DNA of 64,000 nucleotides from JADLGL01 sp963667605 (GTDB lineage Bacteria; Pseudomonadota; Alphaproteobacteria; Rhizobiales; Kaistiaceae), in assembly GCA_963667605.2 (NCBI GenBank), contig CAXXUZ010000003.1:1054001-1118000 (forward strand), in the 5' to 3' direction. The notes under the pieces were generated by a model. It did not search any database, was not told the DNA's origin, and saw only the letters and a program-made list of their open reading frames with translations. Below, one piece after another: positions 8,890 through 18,294 of this stretch; the first letter of the stretch is position 1, and the number at the start of each line of letters is the position of its first letter. A program made the translations under genes and the position numbers.

Positions 8890-10643
8890 TGCGCTACCGC
8901 CGGCAGCCTGACGATAAAGCGCGCACCGGCGATCTCTGCCTTGCCCGCCTTAGCTGCCGGTGCGGCAATATTTTCTGCCCAAATACGCCCATTATGGGCC
9001 TCGACGATCTGCCTCGAGATTGACAGCCCCAGTCCGGAGTTCTGGCCGAAAGAATCCTTATCCGGTCGGTCGGTGTAGAAGCGCTCGAAGATCCGCTCGA
9101 ATTGCTCCGCGTTGATGCCCGGGCCCTCATCCTCAACCAGGATCTCGACTTCATCACCGGCCCTTCGTGCCTTGATCCGGACTTCGCCGCGGGGTGGCGA
9201 GAACGAGCGCGCATTATCGATGAGATTGCTAAACACCTGGCTGATACGGACGTCATGGCCGATCACCCGACAGGTCTCCAGATCCGCCTCGGTGATCTCG
9301 AGTTTGATCGCAGGAGCGTCCTCATCCGCGGTTTCGTTGGCCAAACTCACCAATGTTTGCAGAAGTTTGGCAATATCGACCGGCTCCACGTCGCGGCGAT
9401 ACAGTTCGGCATCGAGCCGCGATGCGTCGGCGATTTCACTAATCAGGCGATCGAGCCGCCGCACGTCGTGCTGGATGACGTCGGTCAGCCGCGCTCGGCT
9501 CTCCAGCGTTTTGGCCAACGGCAAGGTCTCGACGGCGCTGCGGAGCGAGGTCAGCGGGTTCTTCAGTTCATGGGCGACATCGGCAGCGAAACTCTCGATC
9601 GCGTCGATGCGATTGTAGAGCGATGCCGTCATGTCGCGGAGCGCCAGGCTAAGATCCCCGATCTCGTCGCCGCGTTTACTGAAATCTGGAATTTGCGGCC
9701 GTGACTGCAGGCCCTTGCCAACGCGCTCGGCGGCGGCTGCGAGGCGGCGGAGCGGCGCCGCGATGGTGCCGGCCAGCAGGAAGGACAGCATCACCGACAC
9801 TGCCGCGGCGACCGCGAACACACGAAGAATTGCGTTCCGCTCCTCGCGAATGATGTTGTCGATATCACCAGCTCTGGTGGTCAACAGCACCGCGCCTTGG
9901 ATCGTTTGATAGCCGCGGATCGGCATCGCTACCGATACGATCAACTCGCCGGTTTGGGTCACGCGCGTTAGGGTGGCATGCTCGCCGGCAAGTGCGGCGA
10001 CCACCTCCTCATAGCCCGCGCCCTCGTTCTGACCAAGCTCTTGATAGATCGGCAGATCGTCCCGCCGGAACCATGCCGTAACTCCGTTCCAAATGCGTTC
10101 GAGCAAAGAGGGCTGTTCCTCCCCCAGAGGCGGAAGATCTCTTCGGCGGATCTCACGAGAGTCGGAATCGACCAGCCGCGTTCCCTCGGTGTCGTAGACC
10201 CTGACTCGCGGACCGGCGGAGCTGGACAGATAGGTCACCAGAGTTCCGGCACGCACCGGATTGATTGGAAAATCGAGACCGAGAAAATCGGCGGCTGCGT
10301 CGAGATCGAGCAGCGCCTCGGGATCGACCCGAATAGGGTTGGACCGCAGGCCGTCGGTGGCTGAGGCTGCGATCGAATTGGCGATGAGTTCACCCTGCGC
10401 GGTCAGGCTCTTGACCTCGGCATCGATTAGGCTGCTGCGCGATTGATTGAGGATCAGTATGGCGACGACGAGCACGATCAACGCCACCAGATTGAGGAAG
10501 ACGATGCGCCTGGTGAGGCTAGAGAATCCGCCGAAAGTAACCGTTCGCCAGACTCGGTCGAGCGCAACAATCAACGACCGCGGGCGCGTTTGCCGATGCT
10601 CGCTGCCTTGCTCAGTGTTTTCCGTATCGGTTCCGGCGGTCAT
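8886..10643 (-). CDS. chvG: Sensor histidine kinase ChvG (ExoS/BvrS family)
   Basis: ChvG senses envelope or acid stress and phosphorylates ChvI. The 585-residue protein has two membrane segments (about residues 45-65 and 270-292) flanking a periplasmic sensor domain, then HAMP, a DHp domain with FAADVAHELKNPLTSL holding the phosphoacceptor His, and a HATPase domain with NLIDNARSF, DEGPGI and GLGLSIS. It follows chvI by 32 bp in the same direction. The chvI-chvG-hprK order is highly conserved in rhizobia and relatives. Confidence 0.95.
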   Translation of the reverse strand: MTAGTDTENTEQGSEHRQTRPRSLIVALDRVWRTVTFGGFSSLTRRIVFLNLVALIVLVVAILILNQSRSSLIDAEVKSLTAQGELIANSIAASATDGLRSNPIRVDPEALLDLDAAADFLGLDFPINPVRAGTLVTYLSSSAGPRVRVYDTEGTRLVDSDSREIRRRDLPPLGEEQPSLLERIWNGVTAWFRRDDLPIYQELGQNEGAGYEEVVAALAGEHATLTRVTQTGELIVSVAMPIRGYQTIQGAVLLTTRAGDIDNIIREERNAILRVFAVAAAVSVMLSFLLAGTIAAPLRRLAAAAERVGKGLQSRPQIPDFSKRGDEIGDLSLALRDMTASLYNRIDAIESFAADVAHELKNPLTSLRSAVETLPLAKTLESRARLTDVIQHDVRRLDRLISEIADASRLDAELYRRDVEPVDIAKLLQTLVSLANETADEDAPAIKLEITEADLETCRVIGHDVRISQVFSNLIDNARSFSPPRGEVRIKARRAGDEVEILVEDEGPGINAEQFERIFERFYTDRPDKDSFGQNSGLGLSISRQIVEAHNGRIWAENIAAPAAKAGKAEIAGARFIVRLPAVAH

Positions 10644-10675
10644 CCAAGCTGCAGAGCCCCACAGAACGGGGCGCG

Positions 10676-11377
10676 TCAGACCTCTTTGAAGCGATAGCCG
10701 ACGCCATAAAGGGTTTCGATCATGTCGAAAGCGGGGGCGGCTGATTTGAACTTCTTGCGCAGGCGTTTGATGTGGCTATCGATTGTTCGGTCATCGACAT
10801 AGACTTGATCATCATAAGCCGCGTCCATCAAAGCGTTTCGGCTTTTGACTACGCCGGGCCGTTGCGCCAGCGCGTAGAGAATGAGGAATTCGGTGACCGT
10901 CAGCGTCACCGGCTGGCCATTCCAAGTGCAGGTGTGGCGTTCCGGATCCATCGATAGGCCCCCGCGCTCAAGCAGCTTGCCGGCGTCGCCGGGCTTTCCC
11001 GGGCTGGCCTCGCGATGCTGCGCTCGCCTCAGAACCACCTTGACCCGCTCAACCAGGAGTCGCTGTGAGAACGGCTTCTTGATGAAATCGTCGGCACCCA
11101 TTTTGAGCCCGAACAATTCGTCGATTTCTTCATCCTTCGATGTGAGGAAAATCACCGGGACGTCGGATTTCTGCCGGAGCCGGCGCAGGAGTTCCATCCC
11201 ATCCATCCGAGGCATCTTGATATCGAGGATCGCAAGGTCCGGGTTGGAGCCGTTGAATCCATCGAGCGCCGACATTCCGTCGGTATAGGTCATGACGCGG
11301 TAACCCTCCGATTCCAGGGCGATCGACACCGATGTCAGAATGTTGCGATCGTCATCGACGAGAGCGATGGTCGGCAT
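10676..11377 (-). CDS. chvI: Response regulator ChvI (OmpR/PhoB family)
   Basis: ChvI is the DNA-binding partner of ChvG. The receiver domain starts MPTIALVDDD, has the phosphoacceptor Asp in LAILDIKMPRMDG and the conserved Lys in DDFIKKPFS; a winged-helix output domain follows with YDDQVYVDDRTIDSHIKRLRKKF. The frame stays open upstream to a TTG at 11417-11419, but the ATG at 11375-11377 has an AGGAGA ribosome site about 7 nt upstream, giving 233 residues. The pckA gene often found upstream in rhizobia is not here; pnp is. Confidence 0.96.
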   Translation of the reverse strand: MPTIALVDDDRNILTSVSIALESEGYRVMTYTDGMSALDGFNGSNPDLAILDIKMPRMDGMELLRRLRQKSDVPVIFLTSKDEEIDELFGLKMGADDFIKKPFSQRLLVERVKVVLRRAQHREASPGKPGDAGKLLERGGLSMDPERHTCTWNGQPVTLTVTEFLILYALAQRPGVVKSRNALMDAAYDDQVYVDDRTIDSHIKRLRKKFKSAAPAFDMIETLYGVGYRFKEV

Positions 11378-11497
11378 GCCGTTTCTCCTATCCAGCGCCG
11401 GCGCATCGGCCGACGGCAAAAGGCTTTGCCGGGAAACTCGCGCGAAATTGTGTCAAACGGCAATCTAGCGGAAACCGAGGCCGTTAGGAAATCCGGC

Positions 11498-11522
11498 GGC
11501 GGCCGGCCTTATACCGGCCGCC
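11498..11522 (-). terminator. Hairpin downstream of pnp
   Basis: A perfect 9-bp GC stem (GGCGGCCGG / CCGGCCGCC) with a 7-nt loop lies 17 bp after the pnp stop on the minus strand. The tract after it is only weakly T-rich (GATTTCCT), so termination may be partial. It separates pnp from the chvI promoter region. Confidence 0.6.
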
Positions 11523-11539
11523 ATTGCTCTGCTTTTCGG

Positions 11540-13687
11540 CTAGCCCGCAGCCTTCTGCTCATCCGGCGCCCGCTTCTCGGGCGCGATCTTCTCGCCGGTT
11601 TCTTGGTTGACCATCTTCATCGACAGCCGGACCTTGCCGCGGTCGTCGAAGCCAAGGAGTTTGACCCAGACCTTGTCGCCTTCATTGACGACATCGTTGG
11701 TCTTGGCGACCCGCTGCGGCGCCAACTGTGAGATGTGGACCAGGCCGTCGCGGGCGCCGAAGAAATTCACGAAAGCCCCGAAATCGACCACTTTCACCAC
11801 CGTGCCTTGGTAGATGACCCCGGCTTCCGGTTCGGCGGTGATCGATTTGATCCAATTGAGCGCCGCCTCGATCGCCTTGCCGTCGGACGAGGCAACCTTG
11901 ACCGTGCCGTCGTCGGAAATATCCACCTTGGCGCCGGTCTTCTCGACGATCTCGCGAATAACTTTTCCGCCCGTTCCGATCACCTCGCGGATCTTGTCGG
12001 TCGGGATCGTGATCACCTCGATCCGTGGCGCATATTCCCCGAGTTCGGTCCGGGCTTCAGGCAGCGCCTTAGCCATTTCGGCGAGAATGTGCATCCGGCC
12101 TTCTTTGGCCTGAGCCAAAGCCACCTGCATGATCTCCTCGGTAATGCCCTGGATCTTGATGTCCATCTGCAGCGATGTGACGCCGACATCGGAGCCGGCG
12201 ACCTTGAAGTCCATATCGCCGAGATGATCCTCATCGCCGAGAATGTCGGAAAGGACGGCAAAGCGATCGCCGTCCTTGATCAGGCCCATAGCGATGCCGG
12301 CGGCCGGACGCCTGAGCGGCACCCCGGCATCCATCAGCGCCAACGAGGTTCCGCACACGGTCGCCATCGAAGACGAGCCGTTCGATTCGGTGATCTCGGA
12401 AACCACTCGGATGGTATAGGGGAACTCGTGATGCTGTGGCAGCAGCGGTCTGATCGCTCGCCAGGCGAGCTTGCCATGGCCGATTTCGCGCCGACCCGGC
12501 GAACCCATCCGGCCAGTCTCGCCGACCGAATAGGGCGGGAAATTGTAGTGCAGCATGAAGGTTTCCTTGTACGTTCCCTCAAGCGCATCAACGAATTGCT
12601 CGTCATCGCCGGTGCCGAGCGTCGCCACTGCCATTGCCTGGGTCTCGCCGCGCGTGAACAGGGCGCTGCCGTGAGCCCGCGGCAACAGGCCGACCTCCGA
12701 CGTGATTTGGCGAACGGTCTTGAGATCGCGGCCGTCGATGCGGATGCCCTTGTCGAGGATGTCGCCTCGTACGATCGCTTTTTCCAGCTTCTTGAACATC
12801 TCGCCAATGAGCTGCGGCGTCGGTCCTTCCTCACCGTCGACCGGAACAAGCGACTCGACGATCCGAACCTTGACCGCTCCGACCGCCGCATGACGCTCGG
12901 TCTTGTTCGGGATCGCATAGGCGCTACGAAAGTCGCCTTCGGCCAATTCGCGGACTTTTTCGTACAGCGACGAATGATCAACGACATCGATCGCGCGCGG
13001 CTCCTTGGCCGCCTGTTCGGCAAGGCGAATGATTGCCTTGATCACAGGCTGATAGCCCTGATGTCCGAACATGACCGCCCCGAGCATATCATCCTCGGAA
13101 AGCTCATTGGCCTCCGATTCGACCATTATAACTGCTTCATGGGTGCCAGCGACGATGAGATCGAGTTTCGATTCGATCAGCTCGTCGATCTGCGGATTGA
13201 GCACGAAGCCGCTTTCGATCAGTCCAACCCGAGCCCCTCCGATTGGGCCCATAAAAGGAAGGCCTGAAAGGGTCAACGCCGCAGAGGCGGCGACCATCGC
13301 AACGATATCTGGATCGTTCTCGAGGTCGTGCGCCAAGACAGTTATCACCACGTGGGTTTCGTTCTTGTAGCCAGGGGCGAAGAGCGGTCGGATCGGCCGG
13401 TCGATAAGGCGCGAAGTCAGTGTTTCCTTCTCGCTCGGCCGGCCTTCGCGCTTGAAGAAGCCGCCCGGAATCTTGCCGGCGGCGAAGGTCTTCTCCTGGT
13501 AGTTGACGGTCAGTGGGAAGAAGTCGATTCCCGGCCTTGCTTCCTTGGCTCCGACAACGGTGGCGAGCACACTGGTCTCACCATAGCTGGCCAGAACCGA
13601 GCCGTCGGCCTGACGTGCGATCTTGCCGGTTTCCAAGACCAGTGGTCGTCCGGCCCAATCGATTTCAATACGGTGGATATCAAACAT
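11540..13687 (-). CDS. pnp: Polynucleotide phosphorylase
   Basis: PNPase degrades RNA 3'-5' by phosphorolysis and works in the degradosome. The 715-residue protein has two RNase PH domains (start MFDIHRIEIDWAGRPL; second core with YTIRVVSEITESNGSSSMATVCG), then a KH domain (IPTDKIREVIGTGGKVI) and an S1 domain (VVKVVDFGAFVNFFGARDGLVH) near the C-terminus. Full length for the family. It follows rpsO with a 162-nt spacer holding a strong nested inverted repeat, the place where E. coli pnp is autoregulated through RNase III cleavage. Confidence 0.98.
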   Translation of the reverse strand: MFDIHRIEIDWAGRPLVLETGKIARQADGSVLASYGETSVLATVVGAKEARPGIDFFPLTVNYQEKTFAAGKIPGGFFKREGRPSEKETLTSRLIDRPIRPLFAPGYKNETHVVITVLAHDLENDPDIVAMVAASAALTLSGLPFMGPIGGARVGLIESGFVLNPQIDELIESKLDLIVAGTHEAVIMVESEANELSEDDMLGAVMFGHQGYQPVIKAIIRLAEQAAKEPRAIDVVDHSSLYEKVRELAEGDFRSAYAIPNKTERHAAVGAVKVRIVESLVPVDGEEGPTPQLIGEMFKKLEKAIVRGDILDKGIRIDGRDLKTVRQITSEVGLLPRAHGSALFTRGETQAMAVATLGTGDDEQFVDALEGTYKETFMLHYNFPPYSVGETGRMGSPGRREIGHGKLAWRAIRPLLPQHHEFPYTIRVVSEITESNGSSSMATVCGTSLALMDAGVPLRRPAAGIAMGLIKDGDRFAVLSDILGDEDHLGDMDFKVAGSDVGVTSLQMDIKIQGITEEIMQVALAQAKEGRMHILAEMAKALPEARTELGEYAPRIEVITIPTDKIREVIGTGGKVIREIVEKTGAKVDISDDGTVKVASSDGKAIEAALNWIKSITAEPEAGVIYQGTVVKVVDFGAFVNFFGARDGLVHISQLAPQRVAKTNDVVNEGDKVWVKLLGFDDRGKVRLSMKMVNQETGEKIAPEKRAPDEQKAAG

Positions 13688-13702
13688 AGCTTTTCCTTCA
13701 GT

Positions 13703-13807
13703 CGCTTAGGACCGGGCCAAGCCATGGACAAGACGGCAAGGCTCTCTCTCGATGGCAAGCGAGCGAGAGTCCGGCGATCCTGCCATGGCTCTGATGCGGT
13801 CCTAGCG
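13703..13807 (-). promoter_or_regulatory. Nested inverted-repeat RNA element in the rpsO-pnp spacer
   Basis: Three nested stems share one axis: an outer stem of 11 bp with one bulged base (13703-13714 with 13797-13807, core TAGGACCG / CGGTCCTA), a middle perfect 8-bp stem (AGCCATGG 13720-13727 with CCATGGCT 13783-13790) and an inner 10-bp stem with one mismatch (13742-13751 with 13760-13769). It fits an RNase III-type processing and PNPase autoregulation site. Function is inferred from position. Confidence 0.7.
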
Positions 13808-13849
13808 TCGGTCACATGGCGGCCCATGCCGTCATGGCATATTGAGCAC

Positions 13850-14119
13850 TCAGCGACGGAGGCCGAGACGCTCGATCAGGGCGCGATAGCGCCCCTCATT
13901 CTTTTGCTTGAGATAATCGAGAAGCCGCCGCCGTCGGCTCACCAAGCGCAACAATCCGCGCCGCGAATGGGTATCCTTGGCGTGGGTTTTGAAATGCTCG
14001 GTTAAAGTCAAAATGCGCGATGACAATACGGCTACCTGAACTTCAGGCGACCCTGTGTCATCGGCACCGGTACCATACTCCTTGATGAGCTCCCGCTTAC
14101 GCTCGGGGGTTATCGACAT
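13850..14119 (-). CDS. rpsO: 30S ribosomal protein S15
   Basis: The 89-residue protein is full-length S15 (MSITPERKRELIKEYG; DTGSPEVQVAVLSSRI; HSRRGLLRLVSRRRRLLDYL), which binds 16S rRNA early in assembly of the 30S platform. It sits between truB and pnp, the usual bacterial arrangement, and probably shares its transcript with pnp. Confidence 0.98.
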   Translation of the reverse strand: MSITPERKRELIKEYGTGADDTGSPEVQVAVLSSRILTLTEHFKTHAKDTHSRRGLLRLVSRRRRLLDYLKQKNEGRYRALIERLGLRR

Positions 14120-14365
14120 CGATATGTCCTTCTAGCTTTCGAATCTAGTTTGCGACGCAGGGCCATCGCCATGCGGCCGATCAAGCGCCAAGATTGTCTA
14201 AGACACAGCTTGGTCCGCCCTGTCAGCCGGGATGTCGTCCAGCGCAGGGAAGACGATACGCTCTCAAAACCGGCAAGCCGGCTTCGGCGGGCGGAATATG
14301 TCTGAAACCACATCCGATTACCACCGAAAACGAACAGCAAGTGCGAAACCTCGGCCATGGGTGCC

Positions 14366-15280
14366 TCAAAGATGAAATACCCGCTTTGGTTGGAACGACC
14401 CGGCATCGATTGCGCCGATCGCCAAGAGGCGTCCTCCGCCGGTGGCGTAGGCCGGGCCAGGCGTGGGAATCTCGGCGCCGCGCAGCAACACCGACTGACC
14501 GCGCAGAACGCTATTGATATCATTATTGTGCAACGAAATGCGCGGGAGCTCGCTAAGCGCCGCTTCGACCGGCAGCAGTAGAGCGTCGCATGCCTCCGGT
14601 CCTTCTTCAGCCGCAATACGCAAGGAGGCGAGCGGAACCATTTCGTCTTCCGGAAACGGTCCGACATTGAGCCTGCGCAGCTCCGAGACGTGACCGAAAG
14701 TGCCCAGCAGACGACCTAAATCGCGGGCCAGCGACCGCACATATGTTCCCTTGCCGCAATCGATCTCAAAGATCGAATGATCCGGGTCGGGCGTAGCGAT
14801 CAGCTCGAATCGATCGATCGTCACCTGCCGCGGTGGGAGCTCGGGCCGCTCACCTTCGCGGGCGAGATTATAGGCGCGCTCACCGTGGATCTTGACCGCC
14901 GAGAAGCTGGGCGGGACCTGCTCGATCTCTCCCTCGAATTCGGGGATGGCCGCCTCGATTGCCGGGCGGTCGGGTCTGGTCTGGGATGTGGCGACCGGGC
15001 GCCCCTCGGTGTCATCGGTGTTGGTTTCGACCCCCCAGGAAATTGTGAAGCGATAGGTCTTTCCCGCTTCCAACATTTGCGACATCGTTTTGGTTGCTTC
15101 ACCCAGGGCGATCGGAAGGCAGCCCGAGGCCAATGGATCGAGGGTTCCGGCATGGCCCGCCTTTTGAGCCCGGAACAGCCGCTTCACCGTGGCCACCGTT
15201 TGGGTTGACGACATGCCCGCTGGTTTGTCGAGGATCAACCAGCCGAAGACTGGCCGCCCCTTTCTTTTTCGGTTGGCCAT
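14366..15280 (-). CDS. truB: tRNA pseudouridine(55) synthase TruB
   Basis: TruB isomerises U55 to pseudouridine in the T-loop of tRNAs. The 304-residue protein has the catalytic Asp in KAGHAGTLDPLASG (Asp48), with GWLILDKPAGMSS upstream and the DCGKGTYVRSLARDLG motif in the middle. It starts 10 bp after the rbfA stop. The 246-nt space to rpsO downstream holds no gene that I can support, only a weak 4-bp hairpin followed by TTTT (14266-14281 on the minus strand). Confidence 0.97.
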   Translation of the reverse strand: MANRKRKGRPVFGWLILDKPAGMSSTQTVATVKRLFRAQKAGHAGTLDPLASGCLPIALGEATKTMSQMLEAGKTYRFTISWGVETNTDDTEGRPVATSQTRPDRPAIEAAIPEFEGEIEQVPPSFSAVKIHGERAYNLAREGERPELPPRQVTIDRFELIATPDPDHSIFEIDCGKGTYVRSLARDLGRLLGTFGHVSELRRLNVGPFPEDEMVPLASLRIAAEEGPEACDALLLPVEAALSELPRISLHNNDINSVLRGQSVLLRGAEIPTPGPAYATGGGRLLAIGAIDAGSFQPKRVFHL

Positions 15281-15290
15281 CGGCTTTGCG

Positions 15291-15707
15291 TCAGGAATCG
15301 TCTGCGCCGCGATCGGCGAGATCGGCGCGCAACTCCGGCGACCGAAGCAGTTCGTCGATCCGAGATCCGGCTTCGAAACTACGATCGACGCGGAAGCGAA
15401 GCTCGGGTGAGAACTTCAAATCGATCCGCCGGGTAACCGCGCCGCGCAGAAAGCGACGATGCCGTTGCAGTGCCTCCGCCGCCTTTGTCGCATCGGCATT
15501 GCCGAGCGGCATGACATAGCAGGTCGCCAGTTTGAGGTCGGGCGACATCCGTACCTCGGGGATGGTGATGGTCATCGCCTCGACGTCCGGATCGTGGACT
15601 TCTCTGCGGGCAAGGATCTCCGCCAGAGCGTGGCGTATCAACTCGCCGACGCGGAGTTGCCGCTGAGACAATGTCGCGCCACTACGCTTGGACTGTGTAC
15701 GGGCCAT
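15291..15707 (-). CDS. rbfA: Ribosome-binding factor A
   Basis: RbfA assists late 30S maturation. The 138-residue protein (start MARTQSKRSGATLSQRQL) has the family core VGELIRHALAEIL, VRMSPDLKLATCYVMPLG and LRFRVDRSFEAGSRIDELL. A longer frame to 15737 exists, but the ATG at 15705-15707 gives the normal N-terminus. It is 34 bp downstream of infB. Confidence 0.95.
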   Translation of the reverse strand: MARTQSKRSGATLSQRQLRVGELIRHALAEILARREVHDPDVEAMTITIPEVRMSPDLKLATCYVMPLGNADATKAAEALQRHRRFLRGAVTRRIDLKFSPELRFRVDRSFEAGSRIDELLRSPELRADLADRGADDS

Positions 15708-15741
15708 CGCTGACAACTCGGATTGGTGGAGGCGCACCTGC

Positions 15742-18294
15742 CTAAAGCGACCGCGCTATCTCCTCGACCCGATAGCACTCGATGACATCGCCGACGCGCA
15801 TGTCCTCATATTTTTCAAAGGCCATGCCACATTCCTGGCCGGCCGGGACCTCGCGTACCTCGTCCTTGAAGTGCTTCAGCGTCGACAGCTTGCCCTCATG
15901 GACGACGACATCGTCGCGGATCAGTCGGACCCCGGCACCGCGCTTGACCTTGCCGTCGGTGACCCTGCAGCCCGCTACCTTGCCGACCTTGGTGATGTTG
16001 AAGACCTCCAAGATCTCGGCATTGCCGAGCATGGTCTCCCGCCGTTCGGGCGACAGCAGGCCCGACATCGCCGCTTTAACGTCGTCGACCAGATCGTAAA
16101 TGACATTGTAATAGCGGATTTCGAGACCTTCCTTCTCCGACACGCCCCGTGCCTGCTTGTTGGCGCGGACGTTGAAGCCGATAATCGTGGCAACCGAGGT
16201 TGCAGCGAGATTGACATCGGATTCTGTGATGCCGCCGACACCGGAATAGACGATTCGTGCGGCAACCTCGTCGGTGCCAATTTTCTCCAACGCGCCGACA
16301 ATCGCCTCCACTGAGCCCTTGACATCGCCCTTGATAACCAGCGGAAATTCCCTACGACCGGCAATCTGCAGTTGCGACATCATCTCTTCCAGCGAGCCGC
16401 GGGCGCCGGTCAGTTGTGCCTGCGCCTTCTCAAGTTTCTGCCGCTGGCGGTAATCGGTAACCTCCCGCGCCCTTGCCTCTCTTTCGATTACCGAGACGCG
16501 GTCACCGGCTTCCGGCGTCCCTTGCAGCCCGAGCACCTCGGTCGGCGCGGCCGGCGGTGCTTCGGCGACCTGCTCGTCGAGGTCGTTGACCAAGGCGCGA
16601 ACGCGCCCCCATTCTGAGCCGGCAACTATAATGTCGCCGATCTTCAGCGTGCCGCGTTGAACCAGCACTGTGGCGACCGGTCCGCGGCCGCGATCAAGCC
16701 GGGCCTCGATCACCGTACCCTCGGCCGGACGATCCGGGTTGGCTTTGAGCTCCAGGAGTTCCGATTGCAGTACGACGGCATCCAGCAGCTTGTCGAGATT
16801 GGTGCCTTTGAGCGCAGAGACCTCGACCTCGAGCACATCGCCGCCCATCGACTCGACGAACACCTCATGCTGCAGCAATTCGTTGCGCACTCTGGACGGA
16901 TCGGCATCCGGTTTGTCGATCTTATTGATCGCGACAATGATCGGCACTTTGGCGGCACGGGCATGGTGGATCGCTTCGATCGTTTGCGGCATCACCGAAT
17001 CGTCAGCCGCGACCACCAGCACGACGATGTCGGTGACCTTGGCGCCGCGCGCCCGCATCGCGGTGAAAGCGGCGTGGCCAGGAGTGTCGATGAAGGTGAC
17101 TTTCTGGCCGTTATGTTCGATCTGATAGGCGCCGATATGCTGGGTGATACCGCCGGCTTCGCCCGAAACGACATTGGTCTTGCGGAGGGCATCGAGCAGC
17201 GACGTCTTGCCATGATCGACATGGCCCATCACCGTGACGATCGGCGGCCGGAGCTTCAGATCCGTGGGCTTGTCCTCCGGCACGAACAGCCCTTCCTCGA
17301 CGTCGGCTTCCGCGACCCGGCGAGCGGTGTGACCGAGTTCCTCGACGATCAGCTGCGCCGAATCGGCGTCGATAACGTCGTCCAGCTTGACTATCTGGCC
17401 CTGCCTCATCAGCAGCATGATCACGTCGGTGGCGCGCTCGGCCATCCGATTGGCAAGTTCCTGGATAGTGATCGTCTCGGGGATGGTGACTTCGCGTGAG
17501 ATCTTTTCGCGCGGCCCCTGTTGCAGGGTTCGCGCGCGCTCGCGTTCACGCCGGCGGCGAATCGAGGCAAGCGATCTTTCTCGCTCCGAATCTTCGAGCG
17601 CGTTGGCGAGCGTGAGCTTGCCGCGGCGCCGACCCTCCGCGCGTTTGACCGGCCGGACATCGGAAGGACGTGGCGTTTTCAGCCTCCCTTTCGCTCCAGG
17701 CCGCTCTTCGGCTTCTGACTCGCCCTCGTTTCTGAGGCCGGTCGGGGGGGTGGCTTCGCCCAGTTTCTGGCGCGCTGTCTCCTCCGCCCGCAGCCGCGCC
17801 TCTTCTTCGACGCGAAGCCGATCTTCTTCCTCGATCCGGCGGCGCTCAGCCTCGGCGCGCTCCCGTGCTGTTTGCTCATCCTCCACCGCTTTACGATGAG
17901 CGTCCTGCTGGGCGTTCAGCCGTTCTTCGGCCTCGCGAACCTTGGCATCGGCAAGTGCCTTGGCCCGGGCATCGAGCTCGTCATCCGACAGGGTGCGCAG
18001 AACAATGCCGGAGCGCTGCGATCCCGATGGAGCTGCTGGCACCAGCTCAATATCAGGTGCTGTTGGTTTTGCTTGCGGTTGTGTGCGTACCGGCGTCGGG
18101 GCAGGCACGGCTTCGGCGCTGTGCTCACCGGGCAAGACCAGGCGCCGTTTCTTCCGTTCGACTTGGACTGTGTTAGTCCGCCCGTGCGAGAAACTCTGGC
18201 GAACCGTGTCGCGCTCGGTAGTGCGCTTCAGCCCGAGCGTCTTCTTGGCCGTCACGGAGATCGTTTTGTCGCCGGTGTTGTTGGTTTCGGTCAT
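15742..18294 (-). CDS. infB: Translation initiation factor IF-2
   Basis: IF-2 is the GTPase that places initiator tRNA on the 30S subunit. The 850-residue protein has a charged, repetitive N-terminal region (about residues 60-270, rich in Ala/Glu/Arg), the IF2_N segment, then the G domain (MGHVDHGKTSLLDAL, IDTPGHAAF, NKIDKPDA) and domains II-IV ending in GMAFEKYEDMRVGDVIECY. Its start overlaps the YlxR-like stop by 4 bp, giving a tight nusA-ylxR-infB-rbfA operon. Confidence 0.98.
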   Translation of the reverse strand: MTETNNTGDKTISVTAKKTLGLKRTTERDTVRQSFSHGRTNTVQVERKKRRLVLPGEHSAEAVPAPTPVRTQPQAKPTAPDIELVPAAPSGSQRSGIVLRTLSDDELDARAKALADAKVREAEERLNAQQDAHRKAVEDEQTARERAEAERRRIEEEDRLRVEEEARLRAEETARQKLGEATPPTGLRNEGESEAEERPGAKGRLKTPRPSDVRPVKRAEGRRRGKLTLANALEDSERERSLASIRRRRERERARTLQQGPREKISREVTIPETITIQELANRMAERATDVIMLLMRQGQIVKLDDVIDADSAQLIVEELGHTARRVAEADVEEGLFVPEDKPTDLKLRPPIVTVMGHVDHGKTSLLDALRKTNVVSGEAGGITQHIGAYQIEHNGQKVTFIDTPGHAAFTAMRARGAKVTDIVVLVVAADDSVMPQTIEAIHHARAAKVPIIVAINKIDKPDADPSRVRNELLQHEVFVESMGGDVLEVEVSALKGTNLDKLLDAVVLQSELLELKANPDRPAEGTVIEARLDRGRGPVATVLVQRGTLKIGDIIVAGSEWGRVRALVNDLDEQVAEAPPAAPTEVLGLQGTPEAGDRVSVIEREARAREVTDYRQRQKLEKAQAQLTGARGSLEEMMSQLQIAGRREFPLVIKGDVKGSVEAIVGALEKIGTDEVAARIVYSGVGGITESDVNLAATSVATIIGFNVRANKQARGVSEKEGLEIRYYNVIYDLVDDVKAAMSGLLSPERRETMLGNAEILEVFNITKVGKVAGCRVTDGKVKRGAGVRLIRDDVVVHEGKLSTLKHFKDEVREVPAGQECGMAFEKYEDMRVGDVIECYRVEEIARSL

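Noticed and set aside
11735..13267. A 510-residue open frame on the plus strand opposite pnp
   Set aside because: It is the antisense shadow of a well-conserved gene, with His/Asp-rich low-complexity composition and no recognisable domain.
14110..14667. A 185-residue minus-strand frame spanning the truB-rpsO gap
   Set aside because: It overlaps the truB end in another frame and its sequence is Ser/Arg-rich with no domain; GC-rich DNA often leaves such frames open.
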